Positions 22,439 through 31,185 of a DNA stretch of 64,000 nucleotides are shown here, piece by piece. This DNA is from Rhodocyclaceae bacterium. Lineage in GTDB: Bacteria; Pseudomonadota; Gammaproteobacteria; Burkholderiales; CAIKXV01. The stretch covers positions 1 through 64,000 of the forward strand of contig JADCHX010000013.1 of NCBI GenBank assembly GCA_020248265.1, given 5' to 3'. Position numbers and translations under genes: made by a program. The notes beneath the pieces are model-generated. The model did not search any database, was not told the DNA's origin, and saw nothing but the letters and a program-made list of their open reading frames with translations. The stretch's first letter is position 1. Each line of letters begins with the position of its first letter.

Positions 22439-23649
22439 TGAGCGGCAGCCGCAACTACGCGATCGTCACCGCCGCCTACTGGGGGTTCACCCTCACCGAC
22501 GGCGCGCTGCGCATGCTGGTGCTGCTGCATTTCTACAAGCTCGGCTATTCCCCGTTCACGCTCGCCTTCCTGTTCCTGCTGTACGAAGCCGCCGGCGTGC
22601 TGGCCAACCTGATCGGTGGCTGGCTGGCCACGCGCTACGGCATCTCGCGCATGCTGTCGATCGGGCTGGTGCTGCAGATCACCGGCTGCCTGCTGCTGTC
22701 GCTGCTGTCGCCGGCCTGGACCGCAGCGATGTCGGTGGCCTGGGTGGTACTGGCGCAGGGCATCTGCGGCGTGGCCAAGGACCTGACCAAGACCGCCAGC
22801 AAGTCGGCGATCAAGCTCACCGCGGGCGACGCGTCCGGTCGCCTGTTCCGCTGGGTCGCCTGGTTCACTGGCAGCAAGAACGCGATGAAGGGGTTCGGAT
22901 TCTTCCTCGGCGGCCTGCTGCTCGAGGCGCTCGGCTTCCGCGGTGCGCTGTGGACGATGGCCGCATTGCTCGGCTGCGTACTGGCTGGGGTGCTAGTCTT
23001 CGTGCCACCGCTGATGGGGCGCGCGAAGGCATCGAAGTCGCTGCGCGAACTGTTCGCGAAGAACCGCGGGGTCAACCTGCTCGCTGCCGCACGGGTGGTG
23101 CTGTTCGGTGCGCGCGATGTCTGGTTCGTGGTGGGCGTGCCGGTGTTCCTGTATTCCTCCGGCTGGACGTTCACCATGGTCGGCGCCTTCCTCGCGCTGT
23201 GGACCATCGGCTACGGGCTGGTGCAGGCGATCGCGCCGTCGCTGGTCCGGCGCAGCAGCGACGGGCTTTCCACCGAGGTGCCGGCCGCACGGCTGTGGTC
23301 CGCGCTGCTGGCACTGGTCACGTTCGCACTGGTCGCGGCGGTCGCGCTCGACGTGCCCGCGCTCGAATGGGTGGTGGTCGCCGGGCTGGGCGTGTTCGGC
23401 TTCGCCTTCGCGGTGAACTCCTCGATCCATTCATACCTGGTACTGGCCTATGCCGGATCGGAGAAGGCGGCCGAGGATGTCGGCTTCTACTACGCGGCCA
23501 ATGCCCTCGGCCGCTTCGGCGGCACGCTGCTGTCCGGCCTGCTCTACCAGTGGGGCGGGCTGCTCTACACGCTGTGCGGCGCGGCGGCGATGCTGGCCGT
23601 GTGCTGGGCGGTGACGCTGCTGCTGCCGACCGGTCGCGCGCAGGCATGA
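22438..23649 (+). CDS. arsJ: organoarsenical efflux MFS transporter ArsJ
   Basis: A 403-residue membrane protein with about 11-12 hydrophobic segments. It starts [26 protein letters not shown], and has KDLTKTASKSAIKL and FTGSKNAMKGFGFFLGG, sequences that mark ArsJ within the major facilitator superfamily. It exports 1-arseno-3-phosphoglycerate, made by the preceding GAPDH, which falls apart outside the cell to release arsenate. It is coupled to both neighbours by short overlaps. Confidence 0.9.
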   Translation: MSGSRNYAIVTAAYWGFTLTDGALRMLVLLHFYKLGYSPFTLAFLFLLYEAAGVLANLIGGWLATRYGISRMLSIGLVLQITGCLLLSLLSPAWTAAMSVAWVVLAQGICGVAKDLTKTASKSAIKLTAGDASGRLFRWVAWFTGSKNAMKGFGFFLGGLLLEALGFRGALWTMAALLGCVLAGVLVFVPPLMGRAKASKSLRELFAKNRGVNLLAAARVVLFGARDVWFVVGVPVFLYSSGWTFTMVGAFLALWTIGYGLVQAIAPSLVRRSSDGLSTEVPAARLWSALLALVTFALVAAVALDVPALEWVVVAGLGVFGFAFAVNSSIHSYLVLAYAGSEKAAEDVGFYYAANALGRFGGTLLSGLLYQWGGLLYTLCGAAAMLAVCWAVTLLLPTGRAQA

Positions 23650-23990
23650 TGGATGAATCGACCGCGGTCGCCTCGCTCGCCGCGCTCGCGCAGCCGATGC
23701 GGCTGCGCGTGTTCCGCGCACTGGTCGGCGCGGGGCCGGCCGGGCTCACGCCGGGCGTGCTGTCGGCGCTGCTCGACGTACCGCCATCGACGCTGTCATT
23801 CCACCTGAAGGGGCTTGCGCGCGCCGGGCTCGTCGCGCCGGTGCGCGAGGGGCGCCACCTGCACTACCGGCCGGCGCTCGGGCAGATGGACGCACTGCTC
23901 GGCTACCTCACCGACCATTGCTGCGAGACGGGCTCCGCGGAGGGCTGTGCGATACAGCCGCGCGAGCCGGCCTGCTGCGATACGCGCTGA
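23646..23990 (+). CDS. arsR: ArsR/SmtB-family repressor with C-terminal cysteines
   Basis: A 114-residue winged-helix protein: PMRLRVFRALVGAGPAGLTP, then DVPPSTLSFHLKGLARAGLV as the recognition helix, then the wing REGRHLHYRP. The classic ELCVCDL metal site of helix 3 is absent. Instead Cys92-Cys93 and Cys101 lie after the winged helix (HCCETGSAEGC), with two more Cys at 110-111. This resembles ArsR proteins that bind As(III) through a C-terminal Cys trio. It overlaps arsJ by 4 bp and should repress the operon through the palindrome at 21357-21374. Confidence 0.88.
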   Translation: MMDESTAVASLAALAQPMRLRVFRALVGAGPAGLTPGVLSALLDVPPSTLSFHLKGLARAGLVAPVREGRHLHYRPALGQMDALLGYLTDHCCETGSAEGCAIQPREPACCDTR

Positions 23991-24010
23991 GCGACAGACG
24001 GGCCCGCTCC

Positions 24011-24703
24011 TCAGCGCAGCCCGGCCAGCAGTTCGCCGATGCGCTTCATCGAGAACGCGTACGCAGCCGCGTCGTGCCGCTCGTCGCCCTTCATCATGTA
24101 GCCGTGCTGCACGCCGGGGAACACATGCAGTTCGACGTTCGGCATGCGCGACACCAGCCCGCGATAGGCATCGAGCACCGGCGGCGGCGCGCGATTGTCG
24201 CGGTCGCCCCAGAGCAGGCATACCGGCGCGGTGACGCCGTCGGCGTCGGCGATGAAGTCCTCCATCGCCGAGCCGTGACAGGACACTCCAACCTCGAATC
24301 CGAGCCGCTTCGGGCCGATCAGCGCATACGGACCGCCGAAGCAGAAGCCGGCGACCGCGGCACGGCCGTTGAACGCAGGCTGCGACTTCAGCATCGCGAG
24401 GGTATCGACCAAGTCGCGTTCGCCGTCGCCGATCACCTGCCTGCGCGGTTCGGCGCGCTCGCTGGTGCGCTTGTCGCTGCGCGGCAGCGGGCCGGGGATG
24501 GTGCGCCAGAACAGGTCCGGCGCGGCGGCGATGTAACCCATCGCGGCGATCTCGGCGGCGATGCTGCGGATGTCTTCATCGACGCCATGCACCGCGGCGG
24601 CCAGCACGATGGCCGGCACCGTACCCGGCGCAGCGGGCAGCGCGAGATGGCAGTCGAACTCGCCACCGCCGGTGGCCTTGATACGCAGGTCCTGTACGGG
24701 CAT
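24011..24703 (-). CDS. dienelactone hydrolase-family protein
   Basis: A 230-residue alpha/beta hydrolase. The nucleophile elbow is GFCFGG, with Cys at about residue 124 as in dienelactone hydrolase. Asp in LLWGDRDNRAPP and His in GVQHGYMM complete the triad. Dienelactone hydrolases open lactones made in chloroaromatic degradation, but the wider family acts on many esters. It lies tail to tail with arsR (20 bp apart), and its promoter faces the YrdC-domain gene. Confidence 0.85.
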   Translation of the reverse strand: MPVQDLRIKATGGGEFDCHLALPAAPGTVPAIVLAAAVHGVDEDIRSIAAEIAAMGYIAAAPDLFWRTIPGPLPRSDKRTSERAEPRRQVIGDGERDLVDTLAMLKSQPAFNGRAAVAGFCFGGPYALIGPKRLGFEVGVSCHGSAMEDFIADADGVTAPVCLLWGDRDNRAPPPVLDAYRGLVSRMPNVELHVFPGVQHGYMMKGDERHDAAAYAFSMKRIGELLAGLR

Positions 24704-24846
24704 GGGACGTTGCTCCCTCGATGTTGGACGATGGCATCGATGGTGCACGGTCGGCGTGCGGCTGGCAATGCGGGCGCGCCGTGCCACAATCGGCGCCGTG
24801 AACGAGCCGGCGAAGCCCGGCATCCCCAGGAGGAGAACGGGCTGCC

Positions 24847-25548
24847 ATGGCCATCCGGATCGAAGGACACGACGTCGCGGCCGACGCACGGCGGGTGTTC
24901 GAAACCGTCAGCGCAGGCGGCGTCGCCGTCATCCACCTCGACGTCGGCTATGCGGTCCTCGGATACACCGCCGATGCGGTGCGCCGGATCTACGCCGCCA
25001 AGCGGCGCAGCTTCGACAAGCCCACCGGCATCGTCGGCAACCACTGGCTGCACCGCGAACTGCACCAGTTGCCAGCGGACCGGCTGGCGATGATCGACGC
25101 AGTGACCCTCGGCCACGATCTGCCGCTGGCAGTGATCGCACCACTGCGGCGAGACCACGCCCTTCTCGCGACGATGGACCCGTTCGTGCTGTCCAATGCA
25201 GTCAAGGGCGACACGCTGAACATCCTGCTCAATGCCGGCGACCTGCGCAATCGCATCGCCGACCTCGCGATCGGTGCCGGCCAGCTGTTCGTCGGTTCGT
25301 CCGCCAACACCTCGCTCAAGGGCAGCCGCTATGCGGTGCCGGACATCGAGCCCGAGGTGATCGCACTGGCCGACATCGTGGTCGACTACGGGCGTTCGCG
25401 CTACAGCACGTCCGATGGCCTCTCCAGCACGATGATCGACTTCTCCACCTTCCGCGTGCAGCGGGCGGGCGTCTGCTTCGACAAGATCGCCGCCGTGCTG
25501 TCGACCGAGTTCGGCGTCACCCTTCAGAGACCGGAGCCCCGCCCATGA
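24847..25548 (+). CDS. YrdC/Sua5-domain protein
   Basis: A 233-residue protein with the YrdC fold: VSAGGVAVIHLDVGYAVLGY, IYAAKRRSFDKPTGIVGN (the Lys-Arg-Ser...Lys-Pro nucleotide/carbonate site), and VGSSANTSLKGSRYAV, typical of threonylcarbamoyl-AMP synthases. The usual KRP signature is here changed to KRRSFDKP, so it is a divergent branch and probably not the housekeeping tRNA enzyme TsaC. The gene ends in an ATGA overlap with a Bug gene, an unusual partner. A strong ribosome site (AGGAGGAG) precedes the ATG. Confidence 0.75.
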   Translation: MAIRIEGHDVAADARRVFETVSAGGVAVIHLDVGYAVLGYTADAVRRIYAAKRRSFDKPTGIVGNHWLHRELHQLPADRLAMIDAVTLGHDLPLAVIAPLRRDHALLATMDPFVLSNAVKGDTLNILLNAGDLRNRIADLAIGAGQLFVGSSANTSLKGSRYAVPDIEPEVIALADIVVDYGRSRYSTSDGLSSTMIDFSTFRVQRAGVCFDKIAAVLSTEFGVTLQRPEPRP

Positions 25549-26519
25549 GTCGTCGTCCCCTTGCCCGACACACCGCAATCGCCGCATCGTCGCTGCTCGC
25601 CTGCGCGGCCGGTGCCCATGCCGCTTCCGCCTATCCCGACCGGCCGGTACGCATGATCGTGCCCTTCACGCCCGGTGGCGGCACCGACCTGGTGGCGCGG
25701 ATGATCGCGCAGAAGCTCGGCGAGAACCTGGGCCAGCCAGTGGTCGTCGACAACCGCCCTGCGGTGGATGGCGTGGTGGGCACCGAGATCGCCGCGCGCT
25801 CGCAGCCCGACGGCTACACCCTGCTCCAGGTCTCGACCAGCCATGCGATCAACGTCGCGCTCGGCCGCAAGCTGCCCTACGACACGCTGAAGGACTTCGC
25901 ACCGATCGCGCACACCGCGAACCAGCAGCTGATCCTGGTGGTCAACCCCGGGCTGCCGGTACGCACGGTGAAGGAACTCATCGCACTGGGCCGGGCCAAA
26001 CCGGATGCACTCAACTACGGATCGAGCTCGAACGCGACTGCCCTGCCGACCGAGCTGTTCAAGGCGATGACCGGCATCCAGGCGCAGCACATCCCGTACA
26101 AGGGCTCGCCGCCGATGCTGGCCGACCTGATCGGCGGCCAGATCCAGATGTCCATCGCGGCGGCGATCTCCGCCATTCCGCAGGTGAAGTCGGGCAAGCT
26201 GCGTGTGCTGGCGATCGGCGACTCGCGGCGTTCCTCCGAGATGCCCGACCTGCCGACCATCGCGGAGGCCGGCGTGCCCGGCTACCAGGCCACGATCTGG
26301 AGCGGGCTGCTGGCACCGTCGGGTACACCCGCGCCGATCATCGATCGGTTGAACCGGGAGGTGGTGAAAGCCGTGCGTGCACCCGAGTTTCGCGCGAAGC
26401 TGCTCGAACTGGGCGCGGAGTCGGTCGGCAGCACGGCAGCCGAGTGGGGCTCGTTCCTGCGCACCGAGATCGAGAAGTGGCAGAAGATCGCGAAGCGGGC
26501 GGGCATGCGCGCGGAGTGA
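25545..26519 (+). CDS. Bug/TctC-family periplasmic binding protein
   Basis: A 324-residue protein with a signal peptide ending near GAHAASA, then YPDRPVRMIVPFTPGGGTDL, YGSSSNATALPTELF and HIPYKGSPPMLADLIGGQI. It is translationally coupled to the YrdC-domain gene, so the two products probably serve one process. No transporter membrane genes follow; the next genes belong to the restriction island. Confidence 0.88.
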   Translation: MSRRPLARHTAIAASSLLACAAGAHAASAYPDRPVRMIVPFTPGGGTDLVARMIAQKLGENLGQPVVVDNRPAVDGVVGTEIAARSQPDGYTLLQVSTSHAINVALGRKLPYDTLKDFAPIAHTANQQLILVVNPGLPVRTVKELIALGRAKPDALNYGSSSNATALPTELFKAMTGIQAQHIPYKGSPPMLADLIGGQIQMSIAAAISAIPQVKSGKLRVLAIGDSRRSSEMPDLPTIAEAGVPGYQATIWSGLLAPSGTPAPIIDRLNREVVKAVRAPEFRAKLLELGAESVGSTAAEWGSFLRTEIEKWQKIAKRAGMRAE

Positions 26520-26720
26520 CGCGCGGGCGCGCAGTCTGCTATTCCGCCACTTCAGCGCTGGGCGATGTCGATGATGGGCTGCTGGCTGAATTTGGCACGC
26601 GTGTGTTTGTTGGTACCAACTGAATACTGACTCTAGTGTGTGCAGCATCGACGTTGCTGCAATTCAAGTAACCGCACTGTGCTTCCGTTTCGCCCAGGAA
26701 TCAAGGAAGATCGCATCACC

Positions 26721-27323
26721 GTGATTGATGCACTTCGAAAAGCACTCGGCGATCTGGCCACAATACGAACCGGTTACCCGTTCCGCGGGCCTCTATCGGA
26801 AGTTCCGTCGGGCGGAGCGCTCGTCGCCCAGATGAAGGACGTGGATCCGGCGTGGGGCCTCAACTGGAATTCGGTGGTACGTGCTGAGCTGCCCGGCCGC
26901 AAAAGACCCGATTGGTTGCAAGCCGAGGACGTCCTTTTCGTCGCTCGGGGCCAACGGTTCTATTCCGTCAGCATCGAAGAACCGCCCGCCCCTGCGGTCT
27001 GTGGGCCTCACCTGATGCTCCTGCGGCTGCGCCCCGGGGTAGACGTCAGCGCACGCTTTCTTGCCTGGCAGATCAACCAGCCGCCGGTCCAGCACCAGTT
27101 GCGGACAGCAGCTGAGGGCAGCAGTCAGCTGAGCGTGCGCATTTCCGCCTTGGAAGGTCTTCAGCTGGCCATTCCGCCCATCCATCAGCAGAGCCGTATC
27201 GTCGCGTTAGCCGATGCCGCGGTACGTGAGCGCCAGGCGCTCACCCAATTGATCCTGAACCGCGAACAGATATTCGCTGGCATCGCTGCCGACCTAGCCA
27301 AGGCCGCGGGCCTGAAGCCCTAA
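26721..27323 (+). CDS. half-size type I restriction specificity (HsdS-like) protein
   Basis: A 200-residue protein with one target-recognition domain: LGDLATIRTGYPFRGP at the start, ADWLQAEDVLFVARGQRFYSV-like strands, and at the end one conserved helix region (LAIPPIHQQSRIVALADAAV, then ERQALTQLILNREQI). Full HsdS proteins have two such halves; this one would have to dimerise, as known half-S subunits do. I chose the GTG at 26721, preceded by AAGGAAGA; the frame stays open to a GTG at 26640. It stands 14 bp before hsdM. The 200 bp from the Bug stop to here show nothing recognisable. Confidence 0.7.
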   Translation: MIDALRKALGDLATIRTGYPFRGPLSEVPSGGALVAQMKDVDPAWGLNWNSVVRAELPGRKRPDWLQAEDVLFVARGQRFYSVSIEEPPAPAVCGPHLMLLRLRPGVDVSARFLAWQINQPPVQHQLRTAAEGSSQLSVRISALEGLQLAIPPIHQQSRIVALADAAVRERQALTQLILNREQIFAGIAADLAKAAGLKP

Positions 27324-27337
27324 CGGAGCCCGAGACC

Positions 27338-28849
27338 ATGAACACCACCGCCATCAGCCAGGACGAAATCAACGCCGCCGTCTGGTCTGCCTGCGACACC
27401 TTCCGCGGCACCGTGGACCCGAGCATCTACAAGGACTATGTCCTGACGATGCTGTTCCTGAAGTACGTCTCCGACGTCTGGCAGGACCACTACGACAACT
27501 ACAAGGCCCAGTACGGCGATCACCCCGAACTGATCGTCGAGATGTTGAAGAACGAGCGCTTCGTGCTGCCGGCCAGCGCGAGCTTCTACGCCCTGCATGC
27601 GCTGCGGCACACACCCGGCAACGGCGAGCGCATCGACAAGGCCCTGCACGCCATCGAGGAGGCCAACCTCGGCAAGCTGCGCGATGTGTTCCAGGACATC
27701 AGCTTCAACAGCAACAAGCTGGGCGACGAGCAGCAGAAGAACGACATCCTGCGCCACCTGCTGGAAGACTTCGCCAAGCCCGAGCTCAACCTGCGCGAGA
27801 GTCGCGTCGGCCAGCTCGACGTGATCGGCAACGCCTACGAGTTCCTGATCAAGAACTTCGCCTCCACCAGTGGCAAGAAGGCCGGCGAGTTCTACACGCC
27901 ACCCGAGGTGTCCACGCTGATGGCACGGCTGATGGACCCGCAGGCCGGCGACGAGATCTGCGACCCGACCTGCGGCTCCGGCTCACTGCTGATGAAGTGC
28001 AGCCGGCTCATCCGTCAGCGCACTGGCGCGCGCAAGTATGCGCTGTACGGGCAGGAAGCCATCGGCAGCACCTGGGCGCTGGCCAAGATGAACATGTTCC
28101 TGCACGGCGAGGACAACCACCGCATCGAGTGGGGCGACACCATCCGCAACCCCAAGCTGCTGGACGGCGCGGCCAGCCTGAAGCACTTCGACATCGTCGT
28201 GGCCAACCCGCCCTTCAGCCTGGAGAAGTGGGGCTTCGAAGGCGCCGCGGCCGACAAGTTCAGCCGCTTCCGCCGCGGCATCCCGCCGCGCACCAAGGGC
28301 GACTACGCCTTCATCCTGCACATGGTCGAGACCATGAAGCCGGGCACAGGCCGCATGGCCGTGGTGGTGCCGCACGGTGTGCTTTTTCGCGGCGCGGCCG
28401 AAGGGCGCATCCGCCAGAAGCTGATCGAAGAGAACCTGTTGGACGTGGTCATCGGTCTGCCCGAGAAGCTGTTCTATGGCACGGGCATCCCAGCGGCGGT
28501 GCTGGTCTTCCGCAAGAGCAAGGCCGACGACAAGGTGCTCTTCATCGACGCCAGCCGCGACTTCGAGGCTGGCAAGAACCAGAACATGCTGCGTGAGGCC
28601 GACCTGCAGCGCATCCTGGACACCGCCGCAGCCCGCCAACCGGTGGAGCGCTACGCCCACCTGGCCACACCAGCCGAGATCGCCGAGAACGACTTCAACC
28701 TGAACATCCCCCGCTACGTCGACACCTTCGAGGAAGAGGCCGAGATCGACCTGATGGCTGTACGGCGCGAGCGCGAGCAGTTGAAGGCCGAACTGGCAAG
28801 GCTCGAGACCCAGATGGATGCGTACCTGAAGGAGCTGGGGTATGAGTGA
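27338..28849 (+). CDS. hsdM: type I restriction-modification DNA methyltransferase subunit M
   Basis: A 503-residue protein. An N-terminal helical domain (INAAVWSACDTFRGTVDPSI, then YKDYVLTMLFLKYVSD) is followed by the N6-adenine methylase domain: SAM-binding DPTCGSGSLL from residue 209 and catalytic NPPF from residue 290. The C-terminal coiled region (REREQLKAELARLETQMDAY) probably contacts the S subunit. It methylates adenine in the sequence chosen by HsdS and is also part of the restriction complex. It overlaps the RhuM gene by 8 bp. Confidence 0.94.
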   Translation: MNTTAISQDEINAAVWSACDTFRGTVDPSIYKDYVLTMLFLKYVSDVWQDHYDNYKAQYGDHPELIVEMLKNERFVLPASASFYALHALRHTPGNGERIDKALHAIEEANLGKLRDVFQDISFNSNKLGDEQQKNDILRHLLEDFAKPELNLRESRVGQLDVIGNAYEFLIKNFASTSGKKAGEFYTPPEVSTLMARLMDPQAGDEICDPTCGSGSLLMKCSRLIRQRTGARKYALYGQEAIGSTWALAKMNMFLHGEDNHRIEWGDTIRNPKLLDGAASLKHFDIVVANPPFSLEKWGFEGAAADKFSRFRRGIPPRTKGDYAFILHMVETMKPGTGRMAVVVPHGVLFRGAAEGRIRQKLIEENLLDVVIGLPEKLFYGTGIPAAVLVFRKSKADDKVLFIDASRDFEAGKNQNMLREADLQRILDTAAARQPVERYAHLATPAEIAENDFNLNIPRYVDTFEEEAEIDLMAVRREREQLKAELARLETQMDAYLKELGYE

Positions 28850-29972
28850 GGGCTCAGGTGGTACCGGCAAGCCCCATCGCAAGGCCTTGAACCAAGGTCG
28901 CAGCCTCATGCGCTCGTCGGCAGCGGAGTACCTGACCTTCGTCGCGGCTGCCGGCCAAGGCGGGGTGGAAGCGATCTATGCCGACGAGAACGTCTGGCTG
29001 ACCCAGAAGATGATGGGCCTGCTCTACGACGTCGAGACGCAGACCATCAACTACCACCTGAAGAAGGTGTTTGCCGACAGCGAGCTGGCCGAGGAGGCAG
29101 TTATTCGAAGTTTTCGAATAACTGCCGCCGACGGCAAGGGCTACGACACCAAGCACTACAGCCTGAGCGCCATCATCGCGGTGGGCTACAAGGTCAATTC
29201 CGAGCGCGCGGTGCAGTTCCGCAAGTGGGCCAGCGCCATCGTCGAGTCCTTCACCATCAAGGGCTTCGCGATGGACGACGAGCGGCTGAAGAACGACGGC
29301 TCCGTCCTGACCAAGCAGTACTTCGAAGAGCAACTACAGCGCATCCGGGAGATCCGCCTCTCCGAGCGCAAGTTCTATCAGAAGATCACCGACCTGTACG
29401 CCACGGCGATCGACTACGACGGCGAGGCCCAAGCCACGCAACGCTTCTTCGCCACGGTTCAGAACAAGCTGCACTGGGCCATCCACGGGCAGACGGCAGC
29501 CGAAGTCATCGTCAGCCGCGCCGACGCCAGCAAGGACCACATGGGGCTCACCTCATGGAAGGACGCGCCGCTGGGCAAGATCCAGAAGTTCGATGTCGTC
29601 GTGGCGAAGAACTACCTGACCGAGGGCGAGATGGCGCAACTGCAGCGCCTGGTGTCCGCTTACCTGGACCTGGCCGAAGACATGGCCCTGCGCCGGATCC
29701 CGATGACCATGCAGGACTGGGAGACGCGCCTGAACCGATTCATCGCCGCCACGGACCGGGCGGTGCTGCAGGACGCGGGCAAGGTCACGGCCGAGATTGC
29801 GCGAGCCCATGCCGAGAGCGAGTTCGAGAAGTACCGCATCGTGCAGGACCGGCTGTTCCAATCAGACTTTGATCGGCTGGTGGCGGGTGGCAGTGAAGGC
29901 GCCTCTGCGCCGCTGGAGAATCTGGAACAGCGTGGGCGCAAACCGAAGAAAGGGAGCGGCGATGCTGCCTGA
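28842..29972 (+). CDS. RhuM-family protein
   Basis: A 376-residue protein with the RhuM (virulence-associated) pattern: EAIYADENVWLTQKMMGLLY, TINYHLKKVFADSELAEEAV, DGKGYDTKHYSLSAIIAVGY and RAVQFRKWAS. The first part resembles Bro-N/KilA-N-type DNA-binding modules. RhuM genes are often found inside type I restriction operons and phage-defence islands, between hsdM and hsdS as here, but their job is not settled. It overlaps both neighbours (8 bp and 11 bp), so it is firmly in the operon. Confidence 0.87.
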   Translation: MSEGSGGTGKPHRKALNQGRSLMRSSAAEYLTFVAAAGQGGVEAIYADENVWLTQKMMGLLYDVETQTINYHLKKVFADSELAEEAVIRSFRITAADGKGYDTKHYSLSAIIAVGYKVNSERAVQFRKWASAIVESFTIKGFAMDDERLKNDGSVLTKQYFEEQLQRIREIRLSERKFYQKITDLYATAIDYDGEAQATQRFFATVQNKLHWAIHGQTAAEVIVSRADASKDHMGLTSWKDAPLGKIQKFDVVVAKNYLTEGEMAQLQRLVSAYLDLAEDMALRRIPMTMQDWETRLNRFIAATDRAVLQDAGKVTAEIARAHAESEFEKYRIVQDRLFQSDFDRLVAGGSEGASAPLENLEQRGRKPKKGSGDAA

Positions 29973-31185
29973 TGGATGGCGCCGAAGCACGCTGGGCGAG
30001 ATCGCCCGCATCACGTCAGGCGGTACGCCGGATCGTTCCGAGGCCAGCTACTGGGGCGGCTCGGTCCCTTGGGTGACCACGGGCGAGATCCAGTTCAACA
30101 CCATCACTGATACGGTCGAGAAGATCACCGAAGCCGGGCTCAAGAACTCGTCGGCCAAACGGTTCCCGCCGGGTACGTTGCTGATGGCGATGTACGGACA
30201 AGGCAAGACACGGGGACAGGTGGCGAAGTTGGGCGTCGAAGCTGCTACGAACCAAGCCTGCGCTGCGATCCTGCTCCACGAAGGCCACGATGCAGACTTC
30301 TACTTCCAATACCTGTCGGCGCACTACGAGTCGATCCGGGAACTGGGGAATGCTGGCACTCAGCAGAATCTGAGCGGCGGCATCTTGAAAACAGTGGAGG
30401 TGCCCGTTCCGCCGATCGAGGTGCAACGGCGAATTGCGCATGTCGTCGGCGTGTGGGATGAGGCCATCATCAAGGCTGAGAAGATTGTTTCTGCGTCGCA
30501 GAAGCGAAATCGATCATTGACGACTTCTCTCTTGTCCGGGAGGCGCCGGCTCGCAACACGCTCGAGCCGTTGGACCTACCTCGACTTCGATGAGGTGTTT
30601 GAACGGGTAGCACGCAAGAACACAACAGGCAACGACAACGTGCTCACGATCTCTGGAGAGCATGGCCTCATCAGCCAGCGCGAGTACTTCAACAAGTCGG
30701 TGGCCAGCGCCGATCTGTCCGGATACACCCTGCTGCATCGCGGTGAGTTTGCCTACAACAAGAGCTATTCGGCTGGCTACCCAATGGGTGCTATCAAGCC
30801 TCTGATGACCTATGACGCGGGTGTGGTCTCGAGTCTGTACTTGTGCTTTCGGCTGCGACCCAGCGCCAATGCCAGGTTCGACTTCTTCCGCCACTACTTT
30901 GAGGGCGGCATGCTCAACGAAGGCATTGGCGGCATCGCCCAAGAGGGAGCCCGCAACCACGGGCTGCTGAATGTCGGTATCGGCGACTTCTTCAAGCTGC
31001 GGCTCCACGTTCCTGGTGCCGAGGAGCAAGGTGCCATCGCGACAGTCATCAACACAGCAAAGGCCGAGGAGCGGCTGCAACTACGGCGCCTGAATGCACT
31101 GCGCTCCGAGAAGCAGGCCTTGATGCAGCAGCTACTCACTGGCAAGCGCCGCGTCAGCGTTTCCGACGGAGACAGCACACCATGA
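29962..31185 (+). CDS. hsdS: type I restriction-modification specificity subunit S
   Basis: A 407-residue protein with two target-recognition domains. The first starts LGEIARITSGGTPDRSEASY and ends in the conserved helix VPVPPIEVQRRIAHVVGVWD; the second covers about residues 205-345 and ends HVPGAEEQGAIATVINTAKA. The last stretch (LRSEKQALMQQLLTGKRRV) is typical of HsdS. It sets the two-part DNA target for HsdM and HsdR. Base use in the recognition domains is less GC-rich than in hsdM and hsdR, as is common where these domains have been exchanged. Confidence 0.92.
   Translation: MLPDGWRRSTLGEIARITSGGTPDRSEASYWGGSVPWVTTGEIQFNTITDTVEKITEAGLKNSSAKRFPPGTLLMAMYGQGKTRGQVAKLGVEAATNQACAAILLHEGHDADFYFQYLSAHYESIRELGNAGTQQNLSGGILKTVEVPVPPIEVQRRIAHVVGVWDEAIIKAEKIVSASQKRNRSLTTSLLSGRRRLATRSSRWTYLDFDEVFERVARKNTTGNDNVLTISGEHGLISQREYFNKSVASADLSGYTLLHRGEFAYNKSYSAGYPMGAIKPLMTYDAGVVSSLYLCFRLRPSANARFDFFRHYFEGGMLNEGIGGIAQEGARNHGLLNVGIGDFFKLRLHVPGAEEQGAIATVINTAKAEERLQLRRLNALRSEKQALMQQLLTGKRRVSVSDGDSTP

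Noticed and set aside
26520-26720. tRNA or attachment site at the left end of the restriction island
   Set aside because: No cloverleaf-like or repeated end sequence could be found in this stretch or after 35242.
28842-29972. Considering the RhuM gene to be a second methylase or restriction subunit
   Set aside because: No methylase or nuclease motifs; the sequence follows the RhuM pattern.
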